From IMG/VR virus record IMGVR_UViG_3300031673_006750, positions 1 through 45,776 of that record: DNA of 45,776 nt. One strand, 5' to 3'. This document shows, in pieces, positions 16,427 through 26,286 of this stretch (the stretch's first letter is position 1; each line of letters opens with the position of its first letter). Source of the DNA: a virus. The translations under genes and the position numbers were made by a program. The notes under the pieces were generated by a model, which was given only the letters and a program-made list of their open reading frames with translations, was not told where the DNA came from and did not search any database.

Positions 16427-18343
16427 ATGCCTGCAATCGTGATGACATTGCCAGAAGGGACGGCGGGACCGACGGGGATGGCGCAGTTCGGGAACAAGTT
16501 TTTTCTGTGTTTCGAGGACCAGCGGCCGATTTACCTGATGGCGGGGATGACGGACAGCCGGCTGAAGGCGTATCGGGCGGGGATCAAGGCGCCGATGACG
16601 GGCCCGACGGTGGCGGACAGCGAGACGCCGACGGAGGAATTGACACCGGGCGTGGAGTTGACGGTGGCCTACGCTTTTTTTTCAAGCAAGCGGTTGGTGA
16701 TGAGCCGGCTGTCGCCGGCGACGACGCACGTGGTGGCGGACCCGGCGATGAAGCTGACGATCGGGGGATTCGAAGCGCCGCGCGACGATGCGATTTCGCA
16801 GGACATCGACACGATCATGGTGGCGGTGCAGATGGGGATAAGCGGGCAGCGCTGCGTGACGCCGGGGATGCGAATCACGGTGAGCGGCTACGATTTCGGA
16901 ACTGCGAGCCTGACGTTCGACACATCGGAGAATGATCTGACGTTTGGGATCGACATGGCGGAGGCGGACCTGTACGGCTTCCTCCCGCCGGCGGCGCGCT
17001 ACGTGGAGATGTTCGGCGAGCGGGTGTGGTACGGTGGCCAGCGGCGGACGGTGGAGCTGGGCGGGACGGGCCTGACGGTGACGAAAGGACAGAGTTTCCG
17101 CGGGCAAACGCTGGCCAAGTTGACGCTGAACGGGGACGGGGTGTGGGATGACGCGCACCTTTACCTGACGGTCTGGGCCGAGGGGCGCCGGATGGGGACG
17201 ATTTACGACGTCGAGAACGCGCGGGTGGCCTGGCTGGACGTGGACCTGGAGACGGACCTGGGCGAGACGACGAACTGGCACATGACGGGGAGCAATGACC
17301 GGATTTGGCCGTCAAGTTTTCACAATTTCACGGAAGGGTCGGTGCCCACGTCGTATCCCGAATGCGTGAACATGACGCAATATCAGACGCTCAAGCCGGC
17401 ATTGGACCGCGGCGAGCAGATCAAGGGCATTCACCGGATGAAGGACATCCTGCCGGTCATTTTCCAAAATTTGGTGATGCCGATGACGGGATCATTGGAG
17501 GTGGGGGTGCCGCAGCCGATTTTCTCGATTGATTGGGGCCGGGTTGGGGCGACGGCGCCGGGGTCGATCTGCGAGGACGCGGAAGGGAACCTGTGGTGGA
17601 TCGGCGAGGAAGGCTTCATCAGCGGGAACACGGCGGGGATCGACTCGATTGCGCACCAGTTGGGGGTGAACCGGCTGTTCAAGGGCGCGCCGTGGATCGC
17701 ACTGACGGATCTGCCGGGGATGGTGATGAGCTATTCGCGGCAGCATGACGGGCTGATTTTCGGAAATTTTTCAATCAACGGGGTGAACAATTATTGGGGC
17801 CTGCTGTCGCTGAAGCCGCAACTGGGAGTGTGGTTGTTCAGCGGGCAGGAGATGACGAGCAACATCCTGGAGTATGGCGACGCGAACGGGCAGGGACGGT
17901 TGTTGGTGGGAGACGGTTATCATGGCCGGGTGAAGCGGATCCTATCGCCGGACACGCTGCTGGATTTGCCGGCGGCGAGCGACACGGCGGCAGCGTTCAC
18001 GTGGCAATGGCGCGAGGGCTGGCAGCAGGCGAACGAAGAGGGTTTTCGGGCGGCGCTGGCCTTCATCCGGGTGATCGGGCTGATCATGCCCGGGACGACG
18101 GTCAGCCTGAACGCGGTATTCTGGCGGAATGATTACCCAGCGCGGGTGGCGGCCGACGTGCCGGCGGGGCAGAAAGCGACCAAGACGTTCACGCAGGCGC
18201 AGCTTTTGCGGAAGTTGCCGGCGGCGCAAGGGGCGGCGCGGTATCACAGCGTGGCGATCAGCGGAGCGAGCAACACAGGCGCCAGCGGGACGCGAGGGGT
18301 GGAGTTCGTCCACTGGCAGAGCGTGATGGAGGGCGAGTCATGA
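16427..18343 (+). CDS. Tail nozzle-like protein, main part
   Basis: The protein has 638 residues; the ATG follows the previous TGA by one base. It opens with MAQFGNKFFLCFEDQRPIYL, then IKAPMTGPTVAD, then VELTVAYAFFSSKRLVMSR with SRLSPAT. This is the shape of podovirus nozzle propellers (object handle, then aP-x-aP, then Y-x-Y strand, then S-x-SP). Later come VWYGGQRR and a C-terminal beta domain. It lacks the GLN..VR-G opening, which is found in the gene at 14737. It forms the tail channel end, by inference. Confidence 0.62.
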   Translation: MPAIVMTLPEGTAGPTGMAQFGNKFFLCFEDQRPIYLMAGMTDSRLKAYRAGIKAPMTGPTVADSETPTEELTPGVELTVAYAFFSSKRLVMSRLSPATTHVVADPAMKLTIGGFEAPRDDAISQDIDTIMVAVQMGISGQRCVTPGMRITVSGYDFGTASLTFDTSENDLTFGIDMAEADLYGFLPPAARYVEMFGERVWYGGQRRTVELGGTGLTVTKGQSFRGQTLAKLTLNGDGVWDDAHLYLTVWAEGRRMGTIYDVENARVAWLDVDLETDLGETTNWHMTGSNDRIWPSSFHNFTEGSVPTSYPECVNMTQYQTLKPALDRGEQIKGIHRMKDILPVIFQNLVMPMTGSLEVGVPQPIFSIDWGRVGATAPGSICEDAEGNLWWIGEEGFISGNTAGIDSIAHQLGVNRLFKGAPWIALTDLPGMVMSYSRQHDGLIFGNFSINGVNNYWGLLSLKPQLGVWLFSGQEMTSNILEYGDANGQGRLLVGDGYHGRVKRILSPDTLLDLPAASDTAAAFTWQWREGWQQANEEGFRAALAFIRVIGLIMPGTTVSLNAVFWRNDYPARVAADVPAGQKATKTFTQAQLLRKLPAAQGAARYHSVAISGASNTGASGTRGVEFVHWQSVMEGES

Positions 18344-18819
18344 GCGGACGTTACCGGTTCAGCGACGCGCGGAGCCTGGAACGGCTGGGGCAAATGCTGG
18401 ACGATTTTTTTCAGGCGGAGGGGGCGGCGTATGCCTGGCCGGGGGCGGTGTTGCCGGAGACGGCGCGGATGGTGGAGATGGTGGAAGCGGGGATGCTGGT
18501 CCAGGCGTTGTCGGACGGTTCAGTACGCCGAGCGAGCGCGGGGCTGGAGCGGCCGGCGACAGGAGTGGTGATCGCGGTGTTGAACACTTCGCAAGCGGTG
18601 TGGTCAAGCGACGCGCGGCTGGAGGTGGCCTTGGCGGATGTGGCCGGCCCCGGGCCGGGCGAGTTATGGCTGGGCGACCAGGGGCGGATATTGGCGACGA
18701 AACCGAGCGGAACGGGATTGATGCAGCAAGTTGGAATCAGGTTGTATTACGATGGGCGGATTCAAAAACACCATTGTCAGATTTGTCCTTATCCTCCTGT
18801 GGTTATTTTCGTCGAGTAG
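18340..18819 (+). CDS. Small tail-region protein
   Basis: A 159-residue protein starts within ATGA, overlapping the nozzle-like stop by four bases. Helical start ([12 protein letters not shown]), then beta-rich middle ([22 protein letters not shown]). The last 23 residues overlap the start and signal sequence of the next gene, and their odd sequence ([12 protein letters not shown]) suggests the overlap is constrained by the other frame. Virion connector by place; unknown family. Confidence 0.6.
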   Translation: MSGRYRFSDARSLERLGQMLDDFFQAEGAAYAWPGAVLPETARMVEMVEAGMLVQALSDGSVRRASAGLERPATGVVIAVLNTSQAVWSSDARLEVALADVAGPGPGELWLGDQGRILATKPSGTGLMQQVGIRLYYDGRIQKHHCQICPYPPVVIFVE

Positions 18820-21800
18820 GATCGGGGCGAACCAGTATTGGCTTGGGCCGTGGGATCAGCGGACGGACGAGACAGGCACTTATTGGTGTGCGCCGGTTGG
18901 CGCTATTGGAAATATTGACCTGCGCTCATTGCCGCAACATAACCAACCCGGCGTGGGTTTTTTCACCACCAAAGACCTTACTATTCTCCCGCCGAATTAT
19001 ACCCTGCTTGGGAATGACTTAAAAAAGCCTGTTTCCGCCAAAGGCATTACGGCTTGGGATAAGGCATTTAAAATAACGCTAAAAGATGAGTCCGTCGGCG
19101 ATGCGCTGTGGAATTTGCTGGGCACACAATCCGACCCGACCGGGCAGTTTGGGCCGAAGCCGCTGATTCCGACGACGAGTGAGCGGAAACTGGATCTGTT
19201 TGTTGGGGATGAGACAATCAAGAAGGTTGATTTCCTGGGAACATTGGATCCGAACTGGCCCAAAATTCAGGTCGTGATTCGTAATGATTTAAAGCGGATG
19301 TGCGATGCGGCGGATACTCAGGCAAAAACGACGGTAGTGCGGAAAGTCCTTGGCGGACTGGTCCAGAAATACCAAATGGATTCGCGGGAACTAGCCCCGC
19401 TGGAATATCCAAATTTGGAGCCGCTTGCGCCGACGACGACGATCACGGATAATTTTAATCGGGCTAATGAAGATCCGATGGGCAACTCGGCTGAGGGATG
19501 GAGTTGGGTTTATGAAGATTATACATTAATAATTTCAGGCAATCAGGTACGGAATCTTAATCCTACAGCGAATGCTCGCGCCTTTTCGCCTTTATCAAGC
19601 AGCGATAATTACTGTCAGATAGATATTTTTGCAGGCTTTGTTTTTGGGCCGGGTTGCCGGTTTGCTTCCGATGCGTGGACTTTTTATGTCGCGCAGTGGA
19701 ACATTAATAATAACAATAAATTATATGTAGATAAAGTCGTTAATACTGAATATACTCTTCTAGGTTACTTGGAAGATGCTGTCGGTCCCGCGCCCTTAAC
19801 CTTGAGAATCACTGCGGATGGTAGTTCCATTACGTCAGACGATGTGACAAACAATTTTTCTAAAAATGTGGTAGATACGGCCATTTCGACAGGTTTATAC
19901 AGTGGTTTGTGGTACTACAACACAGGTTACGGAGACAATTTTGTTGCGGGTGATTTAGGGGCCACGCCGACACCGACGCCAACACCGACGCCAACGCCAA
20001 CTCCGACGGAGACGCCAACGCCAACTCCGACGGAGACGCCCACGCCTACTCCAACCGAGACGCCGACTCCGACGCCCACACCGACACCGACGCCAACTCC
20101 GACGGAGACGCCCACGCCCACTCCAACCGAGACGCCGACTCCGACGCCCACACCGACACCGACGCCGACACCAAATCCCACGGCGACGCCGACGCCGATT
20201 CCGGGCCGGCCAATCGTGATTCATGATCGGAACCGATACGGCGCGGGTTTCGTGGCGAGCGGGAGCATCAAGCAGACGGCGGAAGGAGCGTTGCGGATCA
20301 GCACGACGGAGACGACGGCGCCCTTAATTTTGGATACGACGACAATGGGCCAGTTGGTGACGGGCCTCAACGCGGATCAGGTCGATGGGCATGACGCGGA
20401 GGACTTTTTAACGTCGGCGACGGCGGACACGTTTCAGACAGTGCTGGTCAATTCGGCGGGGCTGGCCGGGGCGCTGGCGGACGAGACGGGGACGGATTAC
20501 GCGGTTTTCTCGAACACGCCGACGATCAGCAATCCGACGATCGCGGGGATCAATGGCGGGACGGCGGCGAATGATGATTGCACGATCCAGGGGACGACCA
20601 ACGGGACGCGGACAACCAGCTATGTTAACCTGCAACCCAACGGGGGGAACGTGGGGATCGGGACGGCGACGCCCGGATACTTGTTAGACGTGAATGGTTT
20701 GGCAAATTTTGCAAGTTTATACACAAATGGCATTAATCGGATAACCAGCACGGGCGTAGGCACATTGTCTGAAGTGGACGGAGGTACGGCGGCCAATGAC
20801 GATCTGACGTTGCAGGGAACGACCAACGGGACGCGGACGACGAGTTATGTGAATCTGCAACCCAACGGAGGGAACGTGGGGATCGGGACGGCGACGCCCG
20901 AGGTGCGGTTGCAGGTGGTTGATCCCAATTATCCCGTAGCCGAAATTCAGCGGACCAGCGGGGCTTCAAATCTTACGTTGATGTATGCCGTCGTGCGCCT
21001 GTTGCGCCAGACGACGGGGGACATGGCGGCGGGGTTTGGCTCGGCGATTGCGTTTGAAGGGACGGACAGCGAAGCGAGCAACAAGGTGCTGGCTTATTAT
21101 GGCGGGATACGCGGGGATGCGGATACGGAGGGCGAGTGCTCGTTTCGATGCGGCACGAACGGGGCGGAGGAATTTTTGCGGATTACGCAGGACGGGCATA
21201 TCAACGCCAAGGTCGGGGATTTTCAGACGAACGGGACGACGCGGATTTCGGCGGCCGGGGTGGGGACACTGACCCAGGCCAATGTGGACAACATTCGGAT
21301 CGACGGCAACACGATCAGCAGCACGGACGCCAACGGGGCGATCAACCTGACGCCGAACGGGTCGGGGGCGGTGGTTGCGGCGAACCTGACGGTTTCGGGG
21401 GCGGTTAACGGTTCCAAGCAAATCACGACGCTTGGATCAGAGGATGATTCGGAGTGGTCCGGCACGACGACCGGATACCGTTATGGTTACATCGGCAACC
21501 AAGCGACGAACATCATCAACGGATTCCCGATGACGGGCGCGGGATCGGTTTCCAAGATTGCCTATCAGTACACCAATGCCGCGGAACCGGCGACCACGGG
21601 GACATACACGCTGACGATGGAAGTGATCAAGAATGGCGTATTGTTATGTGGCGGGGTGATTCCCTCGCCGGGAACCAATGGCATTCCGATCAGCATCACG
21701 CCACTAACGTTCACGCGCGGTGCGAATGTTTTTGCGGCGGGAGATATTGTCAACGTGAGGCTGAAATACACGTCAGCGGATGCGGGGGCGGTGCTCACGA

Positions 21801-21841
21801 TTGTAAGATCGGTCACCAATTTGGAATTTTATCTTGATTAA
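18752..21841 (+). CDS. Long fibre/adhesin-like protein with signal peptide and Pro-Thr linker
   Basis: The protein has 1029 residues. A Sec-type signal ([16 protein letters not shown]) starts the chain. Residues 30-400 form a globular beta part with [21 protein letters not shown](E) linker spans about 404-484, and after it come shaft repeats with NVGIGTATP seen twice and DVNGLANF, as in trimeric fibre shafts and adhesin heads. The C-terminal domain is beta. The part before the linker is A/T-rich while the part after it is G/C-rich, so the gene looks mosaic. It overlaps the previous gene by 68 bases. Likely receptor-binding fibre or displayed surface protein. Confidence 0.7.
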   Translation: MGGFKNTIVRFVLILLWLFSSSRIGANQYWLGPWDQRTDETGTYWCAPVGAIGNIDLRSLPQHNQPGVGFFTTKDLTILPPNYTLLGNDLKKPVSAKGITAWDKAFKITLKDESVGDALWNLLGTQSDPTGQFGPKPLIPTTSERKLDLFVGDETIKKVDFLGTLDPNWPKIQVVIRNDLKRMCDAADTQAKTTVVRKVLGGLVQKYQMDSRELAPLEYPNLEPLAPTTTITDNFNRANEDPMGNSAEGWSWVYEDYTLIISGNQVRNLNPTANARAFSPLSSSDNYCQIDIFAGFVFGPGCRFASDAWTFYVAQWNINNNNKLYVDKVVNTEYTLLGYLEDAVGPAPLTLRITADGSSITSDDVTNNFSKNVVDTAISTGLYSGLWYYNTGYGDNFVAGDLGATPTPTPTPTPTPTPTETPTPTPTETPTPTPTETPTPTPTPTPTPTPTETPTPTPTETPTPTPTPTPTPTPNPTATPTPIPGRPIVIHDRNRYGAGFVASGSIKQTAEGALRISTTETTAPLILDTTTMGQLVTGLNADQVDGHDAEDFLTSATADTFQTVLVNSAGLAGALADETGTDYAVFSNTPTISNPTIAGINGGTAANDDCTIQGTTNGTRTTSYVNLQPNGGNVGIGTATPGYLLDVNGLANFASLYTNGINRITSTGVGTLSEVDGGTAANDDLTLQGTTNGTRTTSYVNLQPNGGNVGIGTATPEVRLQVVDPNYPVAEIQRTSGASNLTLMYAVVRLLRQTTGDMAAGFGSAIAFEGTDSEASNKVLAYYGGIRGDADTEGECSFRCGTNGAEEFLRITQDGHINAKVGDFQTNGTTRISAAGVGTLTQANVDNIRIDGNTISSTDANGAINLTPNGSGAVVAANLTVSGAVNGSKQITTLGSEDDSEWSGTTTGYRYGYIGNQATNIINGFPMTGAGSVSKIAYQYTNAAEPATTGTYTLTMEVIKNGVLLCGGVIPSPGTNGIPISITPLTFTRGANVFAAGDIVNVRLKYTSADAGAVLTIVRSVTNLEFYLD
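19961..20203 (+). repeat. Pro-Thr coding repeat
   Basis: About 240 bases of degenerate six-base and twelve-base repeats encode [12 protein letters not shown]-type sequence, with glutamate inserted in a regular pattern. It is a flexible extracellular-type linker within the fibre gene. Such tracts change length readily by recombination. Confidence 0.9.
20555..20900 (+). repeat. Duplicated shaft module
   Basis: 20555-20675 and 20780-20900 are 121-base direct repeats with scattered silent and missense differences. Each encodes GGTAANDD, then [17 protein letters not shown] and NVGIGTATP. They lie in frame and show that the shaft grew by module duplication. Confidence 0.85.
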
Positions 21842-21851
21842 GGAACGAAAA

Positions 21852-22409
21852 ATGAAACGGCTGATCTCAATTGTGATTATTGGACTTTTTCCCATGCTGG
21901 TCATGGCGCAAAATTCCAGCTTTTCAATCAAGCCTTCCATGAAGGGTTTCGCCATCGCATTTTCCAATCTGCCCACAACGGCGAGCCTGGCGGCGATCCA
22001 TCTGGATTGCGGGACGAGCACGACGGTTGTTTTTCATGGGTCGGCCGGCGGCGGAGAAGCGGCGGGGTTCGGCAAACGGTTCGGGCTGGCGACGGAAGAC
22101 CATTTTGTTCGACTGGCGGTGGGGGACGGGAAAACGACGGAGACCTTCAAATATGGTCCGGTGCAATGTCCGGATTTTTTGTTACTGGGGGGAGAGACGT
22201 TTCCCGACGCCGCGACAATCGAGGCACAACGGACGGCCAAGGCGATGGGTGTTGGCGCGGAAGAAAAGGGGATAAACCGGGCGGCGATATTGAATTGCAT
22301 TCGAGAGGCGTTGAAACGGGCGGCCAATGCCCAACGGGATGCGAACAAGGCACAGAAGGCGGCGGAAGCGGCGGCGCAAGAGGCGGCCGAGGAAGCCGCG
22401 AAATATTGA
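21852..22409 (+). CDS. Exported protein with C-terminal coiled coil
   Basis: A 185-residue protein starts with a clear signal peptide (MKRLISIVIIGLFPMLVMAQ), probably cut after MAQ. A beta-rich middle (FSIKPSMKGFAIAFSNLP; TTETFKYGPVQCPDFLLLG) is followed by an Ala/Lys/Glu helix from about residue 150 to the end. AAGGA precedes the ATG by six bases. A periplasmic role between fibre and lysis genes is likely. A spanin-like role with the next lipoprotein gene is possible but unproven. Confidence 0.65.
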   Translation: MKRLISIVIIGLFPMLVMAQNSSFSIKPSMKGFAIAFSNLPTTASLAAIHLDCGTSTTVVFHGSAGGGEAAGFGKRFGLATEDHFVRLAVGDGKTTETFKYGPVQCPDFLLLGGETFPDAATIEAQRTAKAMGVGAEEKGINRAAILNCIREALKRAANAQRDANKAQKAAEAAAQEAAEEAAKY

Positions 22410-22437
22410 AACCCCTTGGAAAGTAAGGAAAGAAACC

Positions 22438-23043
22438 ATGAAAAACGCAATAAAAACGGCCCTCATCATTGTGTGCGCACTGATCATGGGGTTGATCGGG
22501 TGCGCGACGCCGCAACGGCATGTTTCAGTGACGACCTGGGATGGGAAGGATATTCAGACCCAAGCCACGAGCGACGAGACCGGTTGGCAACTCTGGGTGG
22601 GCGAGCGGCACACGGCGGCGGCCGGACCGGGGTGCATGATCACGGACGACGTGAGCAAGCAGACCCTGGGGACCGTGGCGATCACGGCCATTGGCGCGGT
22701 GGCCGGGGCTTATGCCGGAGGCGTGCCGGGGATGGTGATCGGCGGGGCCGGGGGCGCGGCGGTAGGGGCATTGACCGGGGACAAGGCGACGACGAGCACG
22801 ATGGCGACGGTGGTTCCGATCATGGGGCGAATCAGCGCGAATTCAGCGGCCATGACGGATGCCGACGTGGTGACGAATACGATTCTTCAAGGCGGGGCGA
22901 TCCAGCCGGAGCTGGCCGCGTTGTTAAAGAATTACATCGCGGCAAACCCGGAGCGTTGCCGGCTGGCGCAACTGATCGGAGTCGAGCGGGTGAATGAACT
23001 GATCGACCGGTTGGCGGCGCAATCGAAAGGGGATGTTCCATGA
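22438..23043 (+). CDS. Lipoprotein with glycine-zipper membrane segment
   Basis: The protein has 201 residues. The signal ends in a good lipobox, LIGC, at about 19-22. Residues 78-120 form a Gly/Ala zipper (AIGAVAGAYAGGVPGMVIGG), like outer-membrane glycine-zipper proteins. The C-terminal 70 residues are helical and polar. AAGGAAAG precedes the ATG. The gene overlaps the next by four bases (ATGA) and opens the lysis cassette. It could be an outer-membrane spanin partner or a superinfection factor. This lipoprotein implies a Gram-negative type envelope. Confidence 0.7.
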   Translation: MKNAIKTALIIVCALIMGLIGCATPQRHVSVTTWDGKDIQTQATSDETGWQLWVGERHTAAAGPGCMITDDVSKQTLGTVAITAIGAVAGAYAGGVPGMVIGGAGGAAVGALTGDKATTSTMATVVPIMGRISANSAAMTDADVVTNTILQGGAIQPELAALLKNYIAANPERCRLAQLIGVERVNELIDRLAAQSKGDVP

Positions 23044-23459
23044 AACTCGTCGGTACACTTCAACCTTATGCTCCTGGGGTCGGCCTTGGCGGGAGCTTGG
23101 ATGTCTGCATATTGGCGAATGGCCGGACGGTGAAACTCTTGCGGCCCTTCATCGTGCGCTCGCTGGGGCGGCGGATCGAGGCGCCGGCGGGGATGATGAC
23201 GGACTTCTTGAGCATCCCGCGCATTTTCTGGCGGATATGGCCGCCCTGGGGTCGTTATTCGCCGGCCACGGTGATTCATGACTGGCTTTATCAATCCGGC
23301 AATACAACGCGGACTGAAGCCGATCGGATTTTGCTTGATCTCTGCCGGCGGTTGGCGGTCCCGGGTTGGCAATGCCGGCTGATCTACTGGGGCGTGCGGC
23401 TCGGCGGTTGGCGGACCTGGCGGAAATACCGCGGCAAAGAACGGACGGACACGAAATAA
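23040..23459 (+). CDS. DUF1353 family phage protein
   Basis: A 139-residue protein has the family pattern: IEAPAGMMTDFLSIPRIFWR, then WGRYSPATVIHDWLYQSG, then helices with TRTEADRILLD. DUF1353 proteins are frequent beside phage tail and lysis genes, and their exact role is not settled. The conserved TDFxSIPR and HDWLY motifs are intact. It overlaps the lipoprotein gene by four bases. Confidence 0.85.
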   Translation: MKLVGTLQPYAPGVGLGGSLDVCILANGRTVKLLRPFIVRSLGRRIEAPAGMMTDFLSIPRIFWRIWPPWGRYSPATVIHDWLYQSGNTTRTEADRILLDLCRRLAVPGWQCRLIYWGVRLGGWRTWRKYRGKERTDTK

Positions 23460-23481
23460 AACGAAAGATGGGATCAAGGCC

Positions 23482-23721
23482 ATGACCGAGCGGGATTTTC
23501 AGATGGAGATTTTGCAGAGGCTGACGAAGATCGAGACGCAGATCAAGGAGCGGTTCTGTGCGGACGGCGAGCGTTGGGGCGAGATGCGGGATTTGATCAA
23601 GATCACCTGCCCGACCCATCGGCGGCGGACGACGGTGCTGGAGCGCAAGATGTGGGTGGTCTGGGGATTGGTCATTGTCCTGGCCGGGCTGGTTTTTGAG
23701 TGGGTCAAGAGAAGGATATGA
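23482..23721 (+). CDS. XhlA-like small membrane protein, holin candidate
   Basis: A 79-residue protein has a charged coiled-coil N-half (FQMEILQRLTKIETQIKERF) and one C-terminal membrane helix (MWVVWGLVIVLAGLVFEW) ending KRRI. This layout matches the haemolysin XhlA family found beside endolysins. It precedes the muramidase gene and probably helps release it or forms pores with it. Confidence 0.65.
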   Translation: MTERDFQMEILQRLTKIETQIKERFCADGERWGEMRDLIKITCPTHRRRTTVLERKMWVVWGLVIVLAGLVFEWVKRRI

Positions 23722-23755
23722 AGACCGGACGCCATGTGATGAAAGGTGGTGCAAG

Positions 23756-24280
23756 GTGGTGAACAAGCTGGAATTCATCAGGGCGATGAGGCCGGAGGCC
23801 GTCGAGGCAATCGGTGCGCAGCACGGATGGCTGGTGCGCTGGGCGCTGGCGAAGGCGGCCAGGGAGACGGGCTGGGACATGAATAACGCCTTGGTCCGGC
23901 AGGCGCGCAACTGCCTGGGGATCAAGGCGGAAGACGCGTGGGGCCGGTCGTTTGCGGGGGTGAAATGGATCATCATGGCGGCGACGACGGGGCCGGAGGC
24001 GGGCAAAGAGGTGCATTGGCGGGTGTTCGCGACGCTGGGCGATTGTTTCCGCGAGTTCGTGCGGCAGATCAACGACCGCGATCCGTGGTATATTTGGCGG
24101 ACGATAACGCTGGCGGGGTTCGAGCAGATTTACGCGGACAAGCTGGGCGGGCACGCCGAGGGGGTGTTGCGCTGCCTGCACGACGTAACGGAGGAAATGC
24201 AATTGGCGGGGCTGACGGACGAGAAAGGGCGGCTGAGGGAGACGCATCCGCTGGGGGAGCTCAAACAGACGATGACGTGA
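23756..24280 (+). CDS. Endolysin, glucosaminidase/muramidase type
   Basis: About 174 residues from GTG (23756 or 23759), behind AAGG in GCAAGGTG. No ATG lies between the site and the domain. ALAKAARETGWDMNNAL, then NCLGIKA and a later FATLGDCFREFVRQI, match the FlgJ/glucosaminidase fold, with the catalytic glutamate in ARETGW. It would cut the glycan backbone of peptidoglycan. No signal peptide, so release should need the membrane protein upstream. Confidence 0.75.
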   Translation: MVNKLEFIRAMRPEAVEAIGAQHGWLVRWALAKAARETGWDMNNALVRQARNCLGIKAEDAWGRSFAGVKWIIMAATTGPEAGKEVHWRVFATLGDCFREFVRQINDRDPWYIWRTITLAGFEQIYADKLGGHAEGVLRCLHDVTEEMQLAGLTDEKGRLRETHPLGELKQTMT

Positions 24281-24293
24281 AAGGGAGACGGCA

Positions 24294-25592
24294 ATGGTGA
24301 CGACGAAACAACCCTGGTCCGACGTGCTGACGGACCCGACGCGCGGCGGATCGCAAAATCTCTATAATTTATTGGCCGGGATCGGCGAGGGCGGGCAAGC
24401 GGACCCGACCGGCAAATTCGCGATGGGACCGCAGAACGCGTTCAGCGATGAGCAGATGCGGAAGTTCCAGACCTCGGGCTTGCGCAACCTACAGGCGGGG
24501 AACCGGGCGTTCAACGCCGGGGCGGGGATGTCGGCCGCGGCGCGCGGGGTGGCCGGGCCGGATCTGGCGACGATGCTGGGCAATCAGCAGTCGGCGAACA
24601 CGCGGGACACGCTGGCGAACATGCAATGGCAGGCGCAGCAGGCGGGGCAGAAGTTGGGGATGGATCAATACGATCAACTTCTGAAGGCGCTGGGAATAGT
24701 TGGGCCGCAGGCCACGACAGAGAGCCAGCAAAGTCTGGATGCGCTGCTGGCGGGGTTGCAAGGCGGCGAGGCGACGGGCACGGGAGAGGGAACGGCGGAT
24801 GCGGGGTACACGACGGCGGCGCAGCGGCAGGCGGCGGCGGAGTTGGCGGAGAAGACGCGAGAATTCGGCGAAGAGCAGAGCTTAGAGAAACTACTGGAAG
24901 GTTATCAGGAAGAGACCGGGACGACGGCGGAGCAGCGGCAGGCGGAGGCGGAGTTGGCACAATTGGCGGAGCAATTCGGGTTGACGCAGGAACAAGCCAG
25001 AACGCTTGCCGGATATGAAGAGGCCACGGGGACGACGGCGGAGCAGCGGCAGGCGGCGGCGGAGTTGGCGGAGAAGACGCGAGAATTCGGCGAAGAGCAG
25101 AGCTTAGAGAAACTACTGGAAGGTTATCAGGAAGAGACCGGGACGACGGCGGAGCAACGGCAGGCGGAGGCGGAGTTAAAGCAGGAGAGAATATTAGCCG
25201 GTTATGAAGAAGAAACCGGGACGACGTACGAGCAACGGCAGTCAAAAACGTTGAATGCGATCAACGTGGCCAATTCTTTATTACAGAATCCGAACCTAAA
25301 TCAATACGAGGCAGGAACGGGAAGCCACGATGAGGAATGGAGATACACAGAGCAGGCCATCGCCTTGCGCAAGCAGATCAACGCGCAGTATGAAATCATG
25401 GGATTGGAAGCGCCGTTTGATGAAGATGACATGGATGAAAACAAATGGCGGAGCGGAAACACGCCGCTGACGTTCGATCAAAACGCGACTTATAATTTGC
25501 AACAACAGCTCTACAACTTATGGAATAGGACAACGGGGACCACATCGACGGTATCGCCGACCGGCGGAGGAAATTGGAACGTGCGCTACTAA
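24294..25592 (+). CDS. Coiled-coil repeat protein, probable ejection protein
   Basis: The protein has 432 residues. The N-terminal 170 are Gln/Gly/Ala-rich. Residues 175-320 carry 37-residue repeats starting TAEQRQAAAELAEK and ending GYQEETGT, about three and a half copies, predicted as long helices. The C-terminal 110 residues are globular with WRYTEQAIALRKQINAQY. It directly follows the endolysin and opens a run of genes ending in a giant protein, an arrangement common for podovirus internal or ejected proteins. Confidence 0.6.
   Translation: MVTTKQPWSDVLTDPTRGGSQNLYNLLAGIGEGGQADPTGKFAMGPQNAFSDEQMRKFQTSGLRNLQAGNRAFNAGAGMSAAARGVAGPDLATMLGNQQSANTRDTLANMQWQAQQAGQKLGMDQYDQLLKALGIVGPQATTESQQSLDALLAGLQGGEATGTGEGTADAGYTTAAQRQAAAELAEKTREFGEEQSLEKLLEGYQEETGTTAEQRQAEAELAQLAEQFGLTQEQARTLAGYEEATGTTAEQRQAAAELAEKTREFGEEQSLEKLLEGYQEETGTTAEQRQAEAELKQERILAGYEEETGTTYEQRQSKTLNAINVANSLLQNPNLNQYEAGTGSHDEEWRYTEQAIALRKQINAQYEIMGLEAPFDEDDMDENKWRSGNTPLTFDQNATYNLQQQLYNLWNRTTGTTSTVSPTGGGNWNVRY
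24821..25158 (+). repeat. 222-base direct repeat inside the coiled-coil gene
   Basis: 24821-24934 and 25043-25156 are identical over 114 bases, 222 bases apart, with one mismatch just after the block (24935/25157) and similarity continuing beyond. Such identity on third codon positions points to a recent duplication or gene conversion, within a repeat unit of 74 codons. Confidence 0.9.
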
Positions 25593-25606
25593 AGGAGGCA
25601 TTCAAA

Positions 25607-26275
25607 ATGGTCTATGGAACACCCCCTCCGGGTTTGAACATGGCATGGCCCAGATGGATGATCCAAAACGCCTGGGAACAATTAAAAAAGCGGATGCAGG
25701 ATGAAGAATGGAACCGGGGGCCTGCCAAATCCGACCCCATGACAGTCAACGCGGATTACGCATACCGGAAGCAGCAACAGGAAGGTCCGGGAGGCACATT
25801 CAACGCCTGGTTGGATAAATATGGACAAGTGATGGGACGGGCAGCACAGACGGGAATGTTAGACAGTCAAAAAAGAGATCAGTTAATCGACCTGCTTGAC
25901 AAGTACAGCGGCGCCACGCGGTTTAATCCGACACAGCGCCAAAACATTCGGGGAATCAATCAGAGGTTAGGCGTGATGCCGCCGGAAGACTATGGATGGA
26001 GTCCGGCACAAGGATTGATGGACACAATGCAGCCACGGACGCAATTTGTCGGCGGGGCGGGGGTAGGAGGAACGGCGCTGTCGGGATATGGCGGGCCGGA
26101 GCGGGACCAGTTGGCGGACGTTTTGCGGCAGACGCGGTCGCGGGCGCGGACGGCCGCCGCAACGCCGACGGGATCAAACAATGAAGCACTGACGCAGCCG
26201 GGCGGCACGGGCGACCGAAGAAAGGAATTGCTGCAACTGTTGTTGAAGGCGCTCTCAAGGGCTGGAGCTTACTGA
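25607..26275 (+). CDS. Unknown virion-associated protein
   Basis: A 222-residue protein begins MVYGTPPPGLNMAWPRWMIQ, with AAAGGAGG about eight bases upstream. Residues 1-130 are helical with aromatic and Lys/Gln-rich parts, then a Gly-rich stretch (GGAGVGGTALSGYGG) and a basic helical end. It lies between two other putative internal-virion genes. No family recognised. Confidence 0.6.
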   Translation: MVYGTPPPGLNMAWPRWMIQNAWEQLKKRMQDEEWNRGPAKSDPMTVNADYAYRKQQQEGPGGTFNAWLDKYGQVMGRAAQTGMLDSQKRDQLIDLLDKYSGATRFNPTQRQNIRGINQRLGVMPPEDYGWSPAQGLMDTMQPRTQFVGGAGVGGTALSGYGGPERDQLADVLRQTRSRARTAAATPTGSNNEALTQPGGTGDRRKELLQLLLKALSRAGAY

Positions 26276-26286
26276 CAAAGGAAACG

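Noticed and set aside
19961-20203. CRISPR-like regular repeat
   Set aside because: The repeats are short, degenerate and in frame, coding Pro-Thr sequence without spacers or cas genes.
18752-21841. Diversity-generating retroelement target
   Set aside because: No reverse transcriptase gene and no template repeat with adenine-specific differences were found in the window; the 121-base repeats differ at mixed bases.
24511-25245. Minus-strand Pro/Ser-rich frame
   Set aside because: It is the reverse image of the 37-residue repeats on the plus strand and has no ribosome site.
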